The notes below the pieces were generated by a model. It saw only the letters and a list, made by a program, of their open reading frames with translations, was not told where the DNA came from and searched no databases. A DNA stretch of 64,000 nucleotides. Origin: DATGSL01 sp964645585. Its GTDB lineage: Bacteria; Verrucomicrobiota; Verrucomicrobiia; Opitutales; T3Sed10-336. Positions 25,401 to 34,024 of the stretch are shown piece by piece (positions within the stretch are counted from its first letter, which is position 1; each line of letters begins with the position of its first letter). The DNA lies in the NCBI GenBank assembly GCA_964645585.1, contig CAZYAN010000005.1, forward strand, positions 44,972 to 108,971, in the 5' to 3' direction. Made by a program: the position numbers and the translations under genes.

Positions 25401-25870
25401 CCGAACGGCAGGACCTCGCCGTTTTTGTCGACGGCATCAACAACATCGTCGAGACCGGGCGCGGGGTCGCGGAAATGTATTGTGAGGACGGGAGCATCGA
25501 TCTGGCATGTCCGCCCCTCCGTGCGCTGATCGAAATCATGGCGGGGCGGAACGCGGATGATGCCGCGCTGCATGATAGAAGCTTTCGCGCTCTCTTTACG
25601 CGCGAATACCTGCTCGCGAGTGACTGGTACGCGAAACGTCTAAAGCGGCAGCAGGAGCATGACATCGCTCTTTGCAAACGGCACATCGCCGCTATCAAAT
25701 CGTTTCTCGCCAGCGGCGCCCATCAAGACGTTGCCGATCGCTGCAATCTCGATAAGCGGCTCGCAGCGACCGAAGAGCGGCTCGCGCGATCGCAGAGTGA
25801 TGAATACCTGACCGAGCTGATCGGCAGTCTCGGCCGGGACGAAGTCCGGCCTCCGCGACACGAAACCTGA
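22406..25870 (+). CDS. Large cytoplasmic protein resembling PPi-dependent PEP carboxykinase
   Basis: 1154 residues from ATG at 22406, with no signal peptide or membrane helix. Conspicuous stretches are LIADNYFGYCKKEVKTQISY (about 329-348), EEEHAGGALAFPSYDLGDD, a Gly-rich GGGKSEISKPITDAL (about 489), LIPRIDPNR-free central regions, NPIHYMELPELFIEYIASLT and ITDLNNALVAAILTGHHGF. The length and the NYFGYCKKEVKTQISY and GGGKSEISK signatures match my memory of the PPi-type PEP carboxykinases (about 1100-1150 residues, Propionibacterium and Entamoeba). These interconvert oxaloacetate + PPi with PEP + phosphate + CO2. The C-terminus ends in a helical, probably coiled region. It is a single gene, convergent with the next. 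The functional name is an inference without a database search. Confidence 0.6.
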   Translation: MDLRKQLGYYLDSPASIRPDPRVIQYINLKLAVLGQPVYRGEGSDELHEIAAPLLAIHREKDRLLADYLCPADRRIHDFLTAYLGADFTKTPVIPEKSFTLDRHGLARVLSLPPEKDYFRSPIVESYRVRQGVLHNPETDRRTTKGVFHIASGGLPVPADKKETPKEVFAELLHQALRPPQDLLRLPFTSNEEEEAHLFVSLLLRPIVCPKIPGIAPEKSMEVRFFAPGSLVCNLDFVESIFGNAGDPFLPENDAALDAEHWTGHTGCVILAPHLTKLTKKQLGLPRASDATERQRRDGMCWESEDELYNDGEAFKVTCRDERGVMVTLIADNYFGYCKKEVKTQISYAANLMGGAEEEHAGGALAFPSYDLGDDFLMYNRSPKYNHTFKEVVDRFGDLMHVMPEGYGVDKKFPNILYVPEDARFNLRELEVSWTKSGKRQKIRLVPRKVYVRPSGYKVRMIKLPGQTVWRLVGTVAEGTFCHKPSTVSGGGKSEISKPITDALLHGPVMTANITADLDQVQAILDRSYDDRFREGFQDSRPSRAILSSERSLGSVIKLLTPSKLEYTEEYNAWLESIPNYIKELVFIVKRFYQPEWGDDWRSHFSVDFVNGQPGHELRCDGYRLIENYVRVGFEEDGSWRVFSLRSDFIPAAKLQMEDDITASTVIASHRLNHLNPDYASPSVKLVANCEYRLFQRPDDAIIPGYDKQTERDFVQPGNFLSNYEPLRPADAVRLMEDAVEFDRFSPPMQNLIREASTMTRPDYFCCPAFPRVIHGKPSRNPRYLQDRPDLIDQQETWLAEVGARLLRRTPLDQPLHFPVNAVLPGRRNNPPDGPIRSLAVFNPIHYMELPELFIEYIASLTGKSPSTTGAGSEGALTKGPFNALLPITDLNNALVAAILTGHHGFVTAAGYIGPRYRFDHDISLMVPEIWCRMSAEEQDPAYLIRNRFLERVEDFEYEGKKVPASRLGYRITPRFVNAFFGRVFTNPSVVFTEEMLRPERQDLAVFVDGINNIVETGRGVAEMYCEDGSIDLACPPLRALIEIMAGRNADDAALHDRSFRALFTREYLLASDWYAKRLKRQQEHDIALCKRHIAAIKSFLASGAHQDVADRCNLDKRLAATEERLARSQSDEYLTELIGSLGRDEVRPPRHET

Positions 25871-25900
25871 CTCCGTTTGGCCGCCGAGATCGCTTCAACG

Positions 25901-26644
25901 CTAGAACGTGTCCTCTGGGATCGCGACGCGCGGGAGAACTTCCGGCATATTTTCCCGCGTTACGAAAGCATAGCGCCGATCGAAGATGTCTTCGACCGTT
26001 CCGGAAGTGTCGTTCCAGACCGCATCGAGCGGCTGGATGAAAAGTCCGTCGACAATACCCCGTGCGACTGCCTCTTGCCACGGTTGGCCGACGAAATCGG
26101 CAAATATGTAAAACTCCAGTTGCTGAACGTCGCGGATGATCCGGTCAAAGTTGTGTGTTGGATATCCCACCATGCTGACGACGATTTCCGCATCGGGAAA
26201 TCTTTCGATCGCCAATCCGATTGCCCGGGCGTCGAGGCCCTCGTCCGGCAAGGTTTCGTTGGCCTCCAAAATTTCTTGCGGATACGCTTCTGAAACGCCT
26301 AGCACTTCAAATCCGTTAGCCGCCATCCGTTCCTGAAAACCCGCAACGCGCGCGGTGAGGAAAGGAGACGGCCTGGCTACTGCCGAAACAATGACCACCT
26401 TTCGCCCGTCCGCGACGGCGGCAATCCGATCGGCGATGACCCCGCCAATGGCATTGTCAGTCGTGGTGTCATAAGCCGGTGCGGTCGTCCGACTCGGCAG
26501 GAACAAACGCAGCATCGCAACCACGACGATCGCTGCAGTGAGCGCAAGAATCGCCAGGCGGGCCTTCTCTTCATCCTTCTCGCGGTTCAGATAAACGACT
26601 GCCAAGGCTATGCCGAGGACGATAATCAAGATTGTAAGGACCAT
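25901..26644 (-). CDS. Membrane-anchored protein of unknown function with alpha/beta sensor-like domain
   Basis: 247 residues from ATG at 26644. Two hydrophobic helices (about 2-19 and 30-48) are joined by a charged loop (NREKDEEKAR). The rest is soluble and alternates strands and helices: GRKVVIVSAVARPSPFLTAR, GFQERMAANGFEVLGVSEAY, AIGLAIERFPDAEIVVSMVG. This layout resembles the first lobe of periplasmic binding proteins, but no family is certain. The gene is convergent with the 1154-residue protein (30-nt gap) and lies 150 nt before the lnt stop on the same strand. No catalytic motif was found. Confidence 0.75.
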   Translation of the reverse strand: MVLTILIIVLGIALAVVYLNREKDEEKARLAILALTAAIVVVAMLRLFLPSRTTAPAYDTTTDNAIGGVIADRIAAVADGRKVVIVSAVARPSPFLTARVAGFQERMAANGFEVLGVSEAYPQEILEANETLPDEGLDARAIGLAIERFPDAEIVVSMVGYPTHNFDRIIRDVQQLEFYIFADFVGQPWQEAVARGIVDGLFIQPLDAVWNDTSGTVEDIFDRRYAFVTRENMPEVLPRVAIPEDTF

Positions 26645-26793
26645 AGGGAAAAGGGTGAGACTGTTCTTTGTCGCGGTGGATAAGAGGTGGGTAAATCAAG
26701 AGAAATCCTCAACAGGAAATCGGCTGAACACAAGTCTTCTTTCGCCAAGGATTCGGGTTCTGAGGTTCACGCGCTGCTGTTCCGCAAGGGGAA

Positions 26794-28407
26794 TCAGCGG
26801 GAGTTCCGGCACCGTCTGGCACAGGCGAGTCCGCCGGCGGCAAGAATCGCACACACTCCGGCAAACCAATCTCCATGGCGCACATAAAACGTCTGTTGGC
26901 CGGCCCAAGCCTCATCGCGCGTCACCTCCACGACCTCTCCGCCCCGAAAGAACACCGAGCCGCGTTCATCGAACAGAACATGGCGGATGACGCCGTATTC
27001 ATCGATCCAGCCGCTCCATCCCCCGTTTCCGCTCCGGATCACCGGTCGCCGTGTTTCCACCGCGCGCAAAACGGAATGCGCGGCGTGCTGATACGGCATC
27101 CCCTCCTCGCCGTACCAGCCGTTGTTCGTCACCACCGCCAGAACCTCCGCGCCTTCGCGAACCGTTTCCCGAGCCAGCGCCGGAAACACGTCTTCGTAAC
27201 AAATCAGCGCACCGACTGAACATGGCGTCCCATTGACGGTAACCATCAGCGGCGCCGCCGATTCGCCTGCCATAAAACTGCCTTCCAGCGGAACGAATTT
27301 CGAGATCCAGGAAAAGAGCCGGCCAAACGGTATGTATTCGCCAAAGGGAACGAGCTTTCGTTTCCTGTAAGGACTCGGCAGCAAGCCAGCTTCCGGATCG
27401 ACGGCGACGGCCCCATTGAACCACCTGAACTCACCGCCTTCGGCGGATTCCTCAACACCGATTGTTCCCGCCAGCAGCGGCGCTTCCATCTTCTGAGCAA
27501 TTCCCTCGACCCAGCGCTGCGTCCACCCGTCTCCCACAATCGCCAGCGGTGTCACCGCTTCCGGCCACAAAACGAAATCCGGTTCATTCGGCAGGTGTTT
27601 CGTCAGCAGAGTCGTCCGCTCAATAATTCCCAAAATTTCTCCGGCCTTTTCCGGATCCCATTTCGCGTGCTGCGGAATATACGGCTGAATCAAGGCGACA
27701 TCAAAAAGCGGTTCGCGCTGTCCGGCCGCCGAACGCGCCGCCGAAAACGCGCCGAATGAGCCGCCGAGAACCACGGCGAGCGATACAAAGAGTTCCGGGG
27801 AAAACCGCCAGCGCGGCCCGCCCTCCGGTGCCGGCCTGACAAACCGGTCGATGTAAAACGCGAGCCCGAGGTTGAAGAAGATCAGCAGAAACGAGACGCC
27901 ATAACTTCCTGTCCAAGCGGCGACTTGCAAGACCAAGGGCCGCTCCCAATGACTCGCCGCCAGCGGCAGCCAAGGAAAGCCGGTCAGGAAAAACCCCCGC
28001 GCGTATTCATGAACGACCCAAAGCGCGGCCATCCCGGTGATCCCGGCAAGGCGCGCGGCGGCCCCGGCATGGCGCAGTTGCGGCAGAGCCCAGCCGGCGG
28101 CAAGAAACCATGTCGTGAAATAGAGCGCCATAATTGCTGACACGACGAAATAGCCGCCGTAGGTCACGTGGCGCAGCCAGACAATCAGCGCCAGCCACGA
28201 AAGCATTCCCCACGCGAGTGAGATCAGAGCGACCTGTTTCCACGGCCGCCGTTTCGCCATCAGCCAAAGCAGAAGCGGGATCGCAAAAACGTACGCGCAC
28301 TCGGCGACGCCGAACGGCGGAAAGGAAACCACGTAAAGGACGGCTGAAAGAAGCGACGCCAACGCGCCGTACAGCCAATCGCGCCGGATTCCGCCCGTCG
28401 TGTTCAC
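26794..28407 (-). CDS. lnt: Apolipoprotein N-acyltransferase
   Basis: About 537 residues from the GTG at 28407; a longer start at 28596 would overlap secA and is unlikely. The N-terminal half has six or more membrane helices (SFPPFGVAECAYVFAIPLLL, GYFVVSAIMALYFTTWFLAA). The C-terminal nitrilase domain has the catalytic triad context: PDFVLWPEAVTPL (Glu), YRKRKLVPFGEYIPFGR (Lys) and VGALICYEDVFPALAR (Cys). Lnt adds the third acyl chain to lipoproteins at the periplasmic face of the inner membrane, so a Gram-negative-type lipoprotein pathway is present. This fits the lipoproteins at 50162 and perhaps 34416. It follows secA by 58 nt on the same strand and ends in one more membrane helix. Confidence 0.93.
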   Translation of the reverse strand: MNTTGGIRRDWLYGALASLLSAVLYVVSFPPFGVAECAYVFAIPLLLWLMAKRRPWKQVALISLAWGMLSWLALIVWLRHVTYGGYFVVSAIMALYFTTWFLAAGWALPQLRHAGAAARLAGITGMAALWVVHEYARGFFLTGFPWLPLAASHWERPLVLQVAAWTGSYGVSFLLIFFNLGLAFYIDRFVRPAPEGGPRWRFSPELFVSLAVVLGGSFGAFSAARSAAGQREPLFDVALIQPYIPQHAKWDPEKAGEILGIIERTTLLTKHLPNEPDFVLWPEAVTPLAIVGDGWTQRWVEGIAQKMEAPLLAGTIGVEESAEGGEFRWFNGAVAVDPEAGLLPSPYRKRKLVPFGEYIPFGRLFSWISKFVPLEGSFMAGESAAPLMVTVNGTPCSVGALICYEDVFPALARETVREGAEVLAVVTNNGWYGEEGMPYQHAAHSVLRAVETRRPVIRSGNGGWSGWIDEYGVIRHVLFDERGSVFFRGGEVVEVTRDEAWAGQQTFYVRHGDWFAGVCAILAAGGLACARRCRNSR

Positions 28408-28465
28408 CGCGCCCGCCGGACCTGGAAAACCGACTTCCGCCAGCTCGGCGATTGAGTGATTGCCC

Positions 28466-31453
28466 TCAAAGGGCGCCGCAGCACTTTTTGTACTTTTTTC
28501 CGCTGCCACAGGGACAAGGATCGTTCCGGCCCGCTTTCGGCACCGCGTTGCGAACCGTAACCTTCGGCAGCTCGACTGGCTTCCGCTGCCCGCCACCTCC
28601 TCCGGCAGCGACGGCCGCGGCGGCCGCCCGCGGGCTGCCGACAGGCGCCGAACCTCCCGCCGGAGCGTCCGCGGGACCTTCGGTCTTCGCGGTTTTCGCC
28701 AGTGCCGCGAGCATGCCTTCGAAGGCGCGAATGTGAGAGGCCGAGCGGAACAGGCCGACGCAGATGTCGCGCCGGATGCTGTTCATCAATTCCTCAAAGT
28801 AACTGTAGGCCTCGCTCTTGTATTCCATGAGCGGATCCTTTTGGCCGTAGCCGCGCAGCCCGACGCTGCGTCGGAGGTCCTCCATCTCGGTCAGGTGCTC
28901 CTGCCAATGACGGTCGATCGCGCTGATGACGACAAACCGTTCGAGCATCCGGATCGCCTCCGGACTCTCGACCGACTCCTTCACCTCGTAGGCTTTGTTG
29001 ATCTTTTCCAGAACCAAGGACCGCACGGCCTCGCGATCCTTGCCTTGGATCTCCTCCATCTTCACCGCGATCGGGAAGTGGGCGTTGATCCAGCCGATAA
29101 AGCTTTCGATCCGCTGCTCCTGCGGCGCCTCTTTTCCGCCGTATCCGGCTTCGTCGAGCCGGATGTCGAGCTCCTCCTCGATCATTTCGAAAATGATCTC
29201 TTTCGGCGCGTCGCCGCGGATCGCCTCGTTCCGCAGCCCGTAAATGACTTCGCGCTGCTGGCTGAGCACATCGTCGTACTGGAGCAGCCGCTTCCGGATC
29301 GCGTAGTTTTGCTGTTCGACCTTTTTCTGCGCTGATTCGATCGAGCGGTTGAGAAGCGGGTGCTGCAGCTCCTCGCCGTCGGCCATCGCGCGCTCCATGA
29401 TTTTCCCAATCGGTCCGGCCGACGCAAAGAGACGCATCAAGTCGTCTTCGAGTGAAATGAAAAACCGGCTGGCGCCCGGGTCGCCCTGACGCGAACAGCG
29501 GCCTCGCAGCTGACGGTCGATCCGGCGCGATTCGTGGCGCTCGGTGCCGATGACGTAAAGACCGCCAAGCTCCTCGACACCTTCCCCGAGTTTGATATCG
29601 GTTCCGCGGCCCGCCATGTTCGTCGCGATCGTCACGGCGCCACGGATACCGGCGCGCGCGATGATGTCAGCCTCCGCTTCGTGGAACTTCGCGTTCAGCA
29701 CGGTGTGGACGATGCCGGCGCGGCGAAGCATTCGGCTGAGCACCTCGGAGGATTCGACGGAAACGGTGCCGACGAGGACCGGCTGGCCTCTTTTGTGGGC
29801 TTCCTGGATATCGGCGAGTACGGCGTTGTACTTCTCGCGGCGCGTTTTGTAAACGACGTCGTTGTGGTCGATCCGGATGCACGGCTTGTGCGTCGGGATC
29901 ACCATGACTTTCATCTTGTAGATGTCGAAAAACTCGTTCGCCTCGGTCTCGGCGGTTCCGGTCATGCCGGCGAGTTTTTCATACATCCGGAAATAGTTCT
30001 GGATCGTGATCGTCGCGAAGGTGCGGGTCTCGCGCTCGATGGCCACGCCTTCTTTGGCTTCGACGGCCTGGTGCAACCCGTCGCTCCAGCGGCGGCCCGG
30101 CATGATGCGCCCGGTGTTCTCATCGACGATCATCACTTTGCCGTCCTGAACGACATAGCGGACGTCGCGTTCGTACAGCGAGTAGGCGCGCAGCAATTGG
30201 CTGATCGCATGGATGTCCTCACTGACCGTTTCAAACTCTTCCTGCGCCTTCGACTTTTCCGCCTCCTTCTCTTCCGGCGTCCAATCGCTCTGCTTTTCGA
30301 TCTCCATGAAGCGCGTCGGCAAATCCGGCATGACGAACGCGTCGGGATTGTCCGGCTGCAAGAAGAGGCGGCCTTTCTCGGTCAAGTCCGCCTGGTGCTG
30401 CTTTTCATCGATCACGAAGAGAAGTTCCTCCTTCAGCTCGTGCATGGCGCCCTTGTTGATATCGCTGTTCATCTCGAGGTCGATCTTGTCGAGCAATTTG
30501 CGATATTCCGGCACCTCGATGAGGCGGAGAAGCTGCTTGTTTTTCGGCGCGCCGAGCTTGACTTGGAGCATTTTGAGCGAGGCGGTGCGGCGGTCGCCGT
30601 CGTCGCCCTTTTCCAGTTCATCCTTCGCTTCCTGGATCAGGCGATTGCACATCTTCGTCTGTTCCTGGACCATTCGCGAAATCGCCGGTTTGTGCCGGGT
30701 GAACTGCTGCTCGCGCTGGATGGGAGCGGGGCCGGAGATGATCAGCGGCGTACGGGCTTCGTCGACGAGGATCTGGTCAGCCTCGTCAATAATGACAAAA
30801 TAATGATCGCGCTGAACCTGGTCCTCGGCGCGCGTGGCCATGCCGTTGTCGCGCAGGTAATCGAAACCGAATTCAGAGGCGGTTCCGTAGGTGATGTCGC
30901 GCGAGTACATCTCTTTCCGTTCGGCCGAGGTCATCTGATTCTGGATGCAGCCGACCGTCAGCCCGAGAAACTTGTACAGGTAGCCCATCCATTCCGAGTC
31001 GCGGCGGGCGAGGAAGTCGTTGGTGGTTACGAGCTGACAGTTTTTCCCAGTGAGCGCGTTGAGGTAAAGGGGCAGAGTGGCGACCAGCGTCTTTCCCTCA
31101 CCGGTGCTCATCTCGGCAATGTAATTCTGGTGCAGGGCGATACCGCCGATCAACTGGACGTCGAAGTGCACCATGTCCCAGGTCAGTTCGTGGCCGGTGA
31201 CGGTAATCTTCTGACCGACCAGACGGCGGGCGGCGTTTTTGACGGCCGCGTAGGCTTCAGGCAGCAGATCGTCGAGCGTCTCGCCCTCCCCGAGGCGCTT
31301 CTTGAACTCATCGGTCTTCGCCCGGAGCTGTTCATCCGAAAGGGCCTGATACGACTCTTCGGTCCGATTGATTTCCTGCACAATCGGTTGGCACTTCTTT
31401 AGATAGGTGCGGTAGTGCCGGCCGGAAAAAGACTTAAAGATGTTTGCAATCAT
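28466..31453 (-). CDS. secA: Preprotein translocase ATPase SecA, enlarged form
   Basis: 995 residues from ATG at 31453, compared with 901 in E. coli. Motor motifs are MSTGEGKTLVATLPLYL (Walker A), VIIDEADQILVDEARTPLII (Walker B) and TNMAGRGTDIKLGEGV in the second motor domain. The C-terminal SEC-C zinc motif is NDPCPCGSGKKYKKCC. The extra length lies mainly in the region between HKPAISRMVQEQ and SLYERDVRYVVQDG, around the preprotein cross-linking domain, and has many charged helices. A Pro/Ala/Gly-rich linker precedes the zinc motif. SecA drives protein export through SecYEG. The gene is followed by lnt; a 299-nt gap with repeat words separates it from prmC upstream. Confidence 0.97.
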   Translation of the reverse strand: MIANIFKSFSGRHYRTYLKKCQPIVQEINRTEESYQALSDEQLRAKTDEFKKRLGEGETLDDLLPEAYAAVKNAARRLVGQKITVTGHELTWDMVHFDVQLIGGIALHQNYIAEMSTGEGKTLVATLPLYLNALTGKNCQLVTTNDFLARRDSEWMGYLYKFLGLTVGCIQNQMTSAERKEMYSRDITYGTASEFGFDYLRDNGMATRAEDQVQRDHYFVIIDEADQILVDEARTPLIISGPAPIQREQQFTRHKPAISRMVQEQTKMCNRLIQEAKDELEKGDDGDRRTASLKMLQVKLGAPKNKQLLRLIEVPEYRKLLDKIDLEMNSDINKGAMHELKEELLFVIDEKQHQADLTEKGRLFLQPDNPDAFVMPDLPTRFMEIEKQSDWTPEEKEAEKSKAQEEFETVSEDIHAISQLLRAYSLYERDVRYVVQDGKVMIVDENTGRIMPGRRWSDGLHQAVEAKEGVAIERETRTFATITIQNYFRMYEKLAGMTGTAETEANEFFDIYKMKVMVIPTHKPCIRIDHNDVVYKTRREKYNAVLADIQEAHKRGQPVLVGTVSVESSEVLSRMLRRAGIVHTVLNAKFHEAEADIIARAGIRGAVTIATNMAGRGTDIKLGEGVEELGGLYVIGTERHESRRIDRQLRGRCSRQGDPGASRFFISLEDDLMRLFASAGPIGKIMERAMADGEELQHPLLNRSIESAQKKVEQQNYAIRKRLLQYDDVLSQQREVIYGLRNEAIRGDAPKEIIFEMIEEELDIRLDEAGYGGKEAPQEQRIESFIGWINAHFPIAVKMEEIQGKDREAVRSLVLEKINKAYEVKESVESPEAIRMLERFVVISAIDRHWQEHLTEMEDLRRSVGLRGYGQKDPLMEYKSEAYSYFEELMNSIRRDICVGLFRSASHIRAFEGMLAALAKTAKTEGPADAPAGGSAPVGSPRAAAAAVAAGGGGGQRKPVELPKVTVRNAVPKAGRNDPCPCGSGKKYKKCCGAL

Positions 31454-31630
31454 GAAAGCTAAAACCTGAGAACCCTACGGAACGAAGCCGTTTCTTGGCA
31501 ATGGGCAAATGCGGAGACAATTCGCCCGTATTCCGGAGAGACCAGACACATTTTCTTTAACGGATTTTCATCAAAGCGCAAATGGGGAGGGGATTGTTGG
31601 GTGCGGGAATTTGCCGAACCGCGTTGCTGG

Positions 31631-31661
31631 CCACGAATAACACGAAAAGAGACAAGAATTT
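31631..31661 (+). repeat. CACGAAT-word intergenic repeat
   Basis: CCACGAATAACACGAAAAG followed by AGACAAGAATTTT in the gap between secA and prmC. It shares the CACGAAT-N4 rhythm with the copies at 38353, 39404 and (opposite strand) 31752. The remaining ~300-base gap 31454-31752 holds only these words and no gene that I can support. Confidence 0.5.
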
Positions 31662-31751
31662 TCTAACAATGATAAGATCCGTCGGATTTTGATGACTGGG
31701 AAAACGAATCTTGAGGCGGCGCGAAATTTCCCGGCTGATTCCAGTTCTTTC

Positions 31752-31780
31752 CTCATTCGCGTACATTCGCGCCATTCGTC
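31752..31780 (-). repeat. CGCGAAT-word repeat forming the 3' end of prmC
   Basis: On the - strand the sequence reads GACGAATGGCGCGAATG then TACGCGAATGAGG, the same CGAAT word at regular spacing as in the intergenic copies. It encodes the last residues of PrmC (TTNGANVRE) and supplies its TGA stop at 31753-31755. Confidence 0.55.
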
Positions 31781-32625
31781 GTTGCTTTCCTCAGAACCAG
31801 AAACCGGTCGCGGCCGCTGAGGTCCCGCAATGATTCCGCTTGGGCGAAGCCGGCGCTGCGTCCGGCCCGCGCGAGCCGTTCGTGCTGGGCAATTCCTGTT
31901 TCCACTGCGAGCAGACCGTGCGGTGTCAGACGGGCGGGTGCTTCGCGAATGATGCGTTCCAGGTCGGCGCAACCTTCATCGGCCGAAACGAGCGCTTCAC
32001 GCGGCTCCCACTCGCGTACTTCCGGTTGCGCGGTTTCCCATTCGTCTTTTGTAAGATAGGGCGGATTCGCGACGATCCAGTCAAAATGGTGTTCGGGCGG
32101 CAGCGGCTCGAACCAGTCGCCCGCGAGAAATTCCACACGCTCTTTCAAGCCATTCAATTCGGCGTTTTCCCGCGCGAGCGCCAAGGCATCTTCGCTGCGT
32201 TCCACCGCGACGACCGATGCTTCCGGAAAGGCTCGTGCAAGCGCCAGTGCGAGCGCCCCGGTTCCTGTGCCAAGATCGAGAATGCTCCCCGGCGATGGCT
32301 TTTGTCGCGACAGAAGATCCGCCAGCTCTTCCGTTTCCGGCCTTGGGATCAGTGCCCGGCTGTCGGTTTTCAATTGCAAGCCGAAGAATTCGACCCAGCC
32401 GAGAATATGCTGCAGCGGTTCCCGTTTGGAGCGCCGCTTCACCAGCGGACGGATCTTTGCCAGCTCCGCTTCAGTCAGCGGACGGTCAAATTGCTGATAA
32501 AGGTCCAGCCGGCTCAGTTCCAGCGCATCGGCGACGATCCATTCCGCGTCGAGACGGGGGTTTTCGATACCGGCCTTTCCGAAGAAATCCGTCGTCCGCT
32601 GAATGATCTCAAGAACCGAAAGCAC
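31753..32625 (-). CDS. prmC: Peptide chain release factor N5-glutamine methyltransferase
   Basis: 290 residues from GTG at 32625. The N-terminal helical domain is at about 1-80 (NPRLDAEWIVADALELSRLD). The methyltransferase domain has ILDLGTGTGALALALARAFP (SAM motif I), VVAVERSEDALALARENAEL and N187-P-P-Y190 (WIVANPPYLTKDEW), which binds the glutamine to be methylated. PrmC methylates the Gln of the GGQ loop of release factors. The gene lies 63 nt downstream of prfA, its substrate gene, as in many bacteria. The last nine residues are encoded by a repeat word and are not family sequence. Confidence 0.95.
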   Translation of the reverse strand: MLSVLEIIQRTTDFFGKAGIENPRLDAEWIVADALELSRLDLYQQFDRPLTEAELAKIRPLVKRRSKREPLQHILGWVEFFGLQLKTDSRALIPRPETEELADLLSRQKPSPGSILDLGTGTGALALALARAFPEASVVAVERSEDALALARENAELNGLKERVEFLAGDWFEPLPPEHHFDWIVANPPYLTKDEWETAQPEVREWEPREALVSADEGCADLERIIREAPARLTPHGLLAVETGIAQHERLARAGRSAGFAQAESLRDLSGRDRFLVLRKATTNGANVRE

Positions 32626-32688
32626 GTAAATTCTTAAGCTTCATTTATCAGTTTGTGATTATCAATCGAATCAGAGAGGAAACAGGAA

Positions 32689-33777
32689 TTAACCGCCGTT
32701 TCCGAGAGCGCGGACCTTTTCTTCATAATCCGCTTTCCGCAACGCGTCGATGACTGGATCGAGTTCGCCTTCCATCACTTGGTCCAAACTGTGGATTGTC
32801 AGGCCAATCCGATGGTCGGTCAGGCGGCTTTGGGGAAAGTTATAGGTTCGGATTCTTTCGCTCCGATCGCCGGTGCCGACTTGGCTTTTCCGGTCGGCCG
32901 CGTATTTGGCCCGCTCTTCTTCCTCGCGCAATTTTAACAGCCGTGAACGCAAAACGGTCATCGCTTTTGCCCGATTCTTGATCTGCGACCGCTCGTCGGA
33001 GCAGTGGACGATCATTCCGGTCGGTTTGTGCAGGATTTGGACGGCCGAGTCGGTCGTATTGACGCCTTGCCCCCCGGGGCCGCTCGCGCGGGAGACGCTG
33101 ATTTCGATCTCGTCCGGCTGAATCTCCACATCGACCTCTTCGGCTTCCGGCAGAACCGCGACCGTCACTGTCGACGTGTGGATCCGGCCGTTTGCTTCGG
33201 TATCCGGCACGCGCTGCACGCGATGAACGCCGCTTTCGAATTTCATTGTCTTGTAGACGTCATCGCCGGTGAGGTGAAAAACGACCTCCTTGATGCCGCC
33301 TCGCTCGCTCATGCTCGCATGCATCTGCTGCACCTTCCAACCCCGGTCTTCCGCAAAACGCGTGTACATCCGGTAAAGGTCGGCCGCGAAAAGCGACGCC
33401 TCATCGCCTCCGGCGCCCGCGCGGATTTCGATGATCGTGTTGCGCGAATCGGTTTCTTCCGGAGGGATCATGCCGAGCAGAATCTTCTGTCTCAATTCTT
33501 TGCTCCGGGCCCGCATGGCCGGCAGCTCGAGCTCGGCAAGCTCGCGCAGTTCCGGATCGGAAGAAGCGTCCTCCATGAGCGATTCATGCTCAGCGATGTC
33601 GTTCTCCAGCCGCTCCAGTTCTTCGTGAGCCGCCAGCACCTCCTGCAGCTTCTGGTGTTCGCGGGATACCGCGGCAGCCCGGCGGGCGTCCGAGAAAAAG
33701 TCAGGCGACGCCATTTGCGCGTCGAGCTCCTCGAAACGCTGGCGAATGGGAAATATATCCGGAATGCCGTCAATCAT
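32689..33777 (-). CDS. prfA: Peptide chain release factor 1
   Basis: 362 residues from ATG at 33777, the usual length. The peptidyl-release loop GPGGQGVNTTDSAVQ has GGQ at 235-237. The codon-recognition tripeptide is P-D-T within GVHRVQRVPDTEANGRIHTS; RF1 proteins have P-x-T here and RF2 has S-P-F, so this is RF1 (UAA/UAG). The helical N-terminal domain (FEELDAQMASPDFFSDARRA) and the ENTIIEIRAGAGGDEA-like stretch (NTIIEIRAGAGGDEASLFA) are typical. prmC, encoding the enzyme that methylates Gln237, follows in the same operon. Confidence 0.97.
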   Translation of the reverse strand: MIDGIPDIFPIRQRFEELDAQMASPDFFSDARRAAAVSREHQKLQEVLAAHEELERLENDIAEHESLMEDASSDPELRELAELELPAMRARSKELRQKILLGMIPPEETDSRNTIIEIRAGAGGDEASLFAADLYRMYTRFAEDRGWKVQQMHASMSERGGIKEVVFHLTGDDVYKTMKFESGVHRVQRVPDTEANGRIHTSTVTVAVLPEAEEVDVEIQPDEIEISVSRASGPGGQGVNTTDSAVQILHKPTGMIVHCSDERSQIKNRAKAMTVLRSRLLKLREEEERAKYAADRKSQVGTGDRSERIRTYNFPQSRLTDHRIGLTIHSLDQVMEGELDPVIDALRKADYEEKVRALGNGG

Positions 33778-33920
33778 CGCGAAAAACCGAAGCGCGCGAA
33801 GGCGGTTTCCGGTTTTGAGCCAACAAAGTTGATAAGGAGTCCGACGATTTTCAACAAGGAACGCGTAAATCGCCGATGTTGAGAAAGCAGGTTTAGGGCG
33901 GCCTTTCGCTGCAATAAGCC

Positions 33921-33995
33921 TGAATCCGAAGCGCGGAAGCGGACATCGTGCCGCCTTTGTTATGCTGAAGCGGTTGGAAGCCGCTGCCGCTTTCT
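33921..33995 (-). repeat. Two-hairpin dispersed repeat, copy C
   Basis: On the - strand it begins AGAAAGCGGCAGCGGCTTCC, continues AACCGCTTCAGCATAAC and GGCGGCACGATGTCCGC, and ends TTCCGCGCTTCGGATTCA. Apart from small indels it matches copy B (34897-34972) almost throughout. Confidence 0.7.
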
Positions 33996-34024
33996 GTCAG
34001 GTTAGCGCCCTGGTCATTCGGGGT

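Noticed and set aside
29534..31402. 622-codon + strand frame opposite secA
   Set aside because: SecA is certain on the - strand, and the + translation has no recognisable domain.
31557..31775. 72-codon - strand frame in the secA-prmC gap
   Set aside because: It starts inside the CGAAT repeat words at the prmC end and its translation follows the repeat, so it is not an independent gene.
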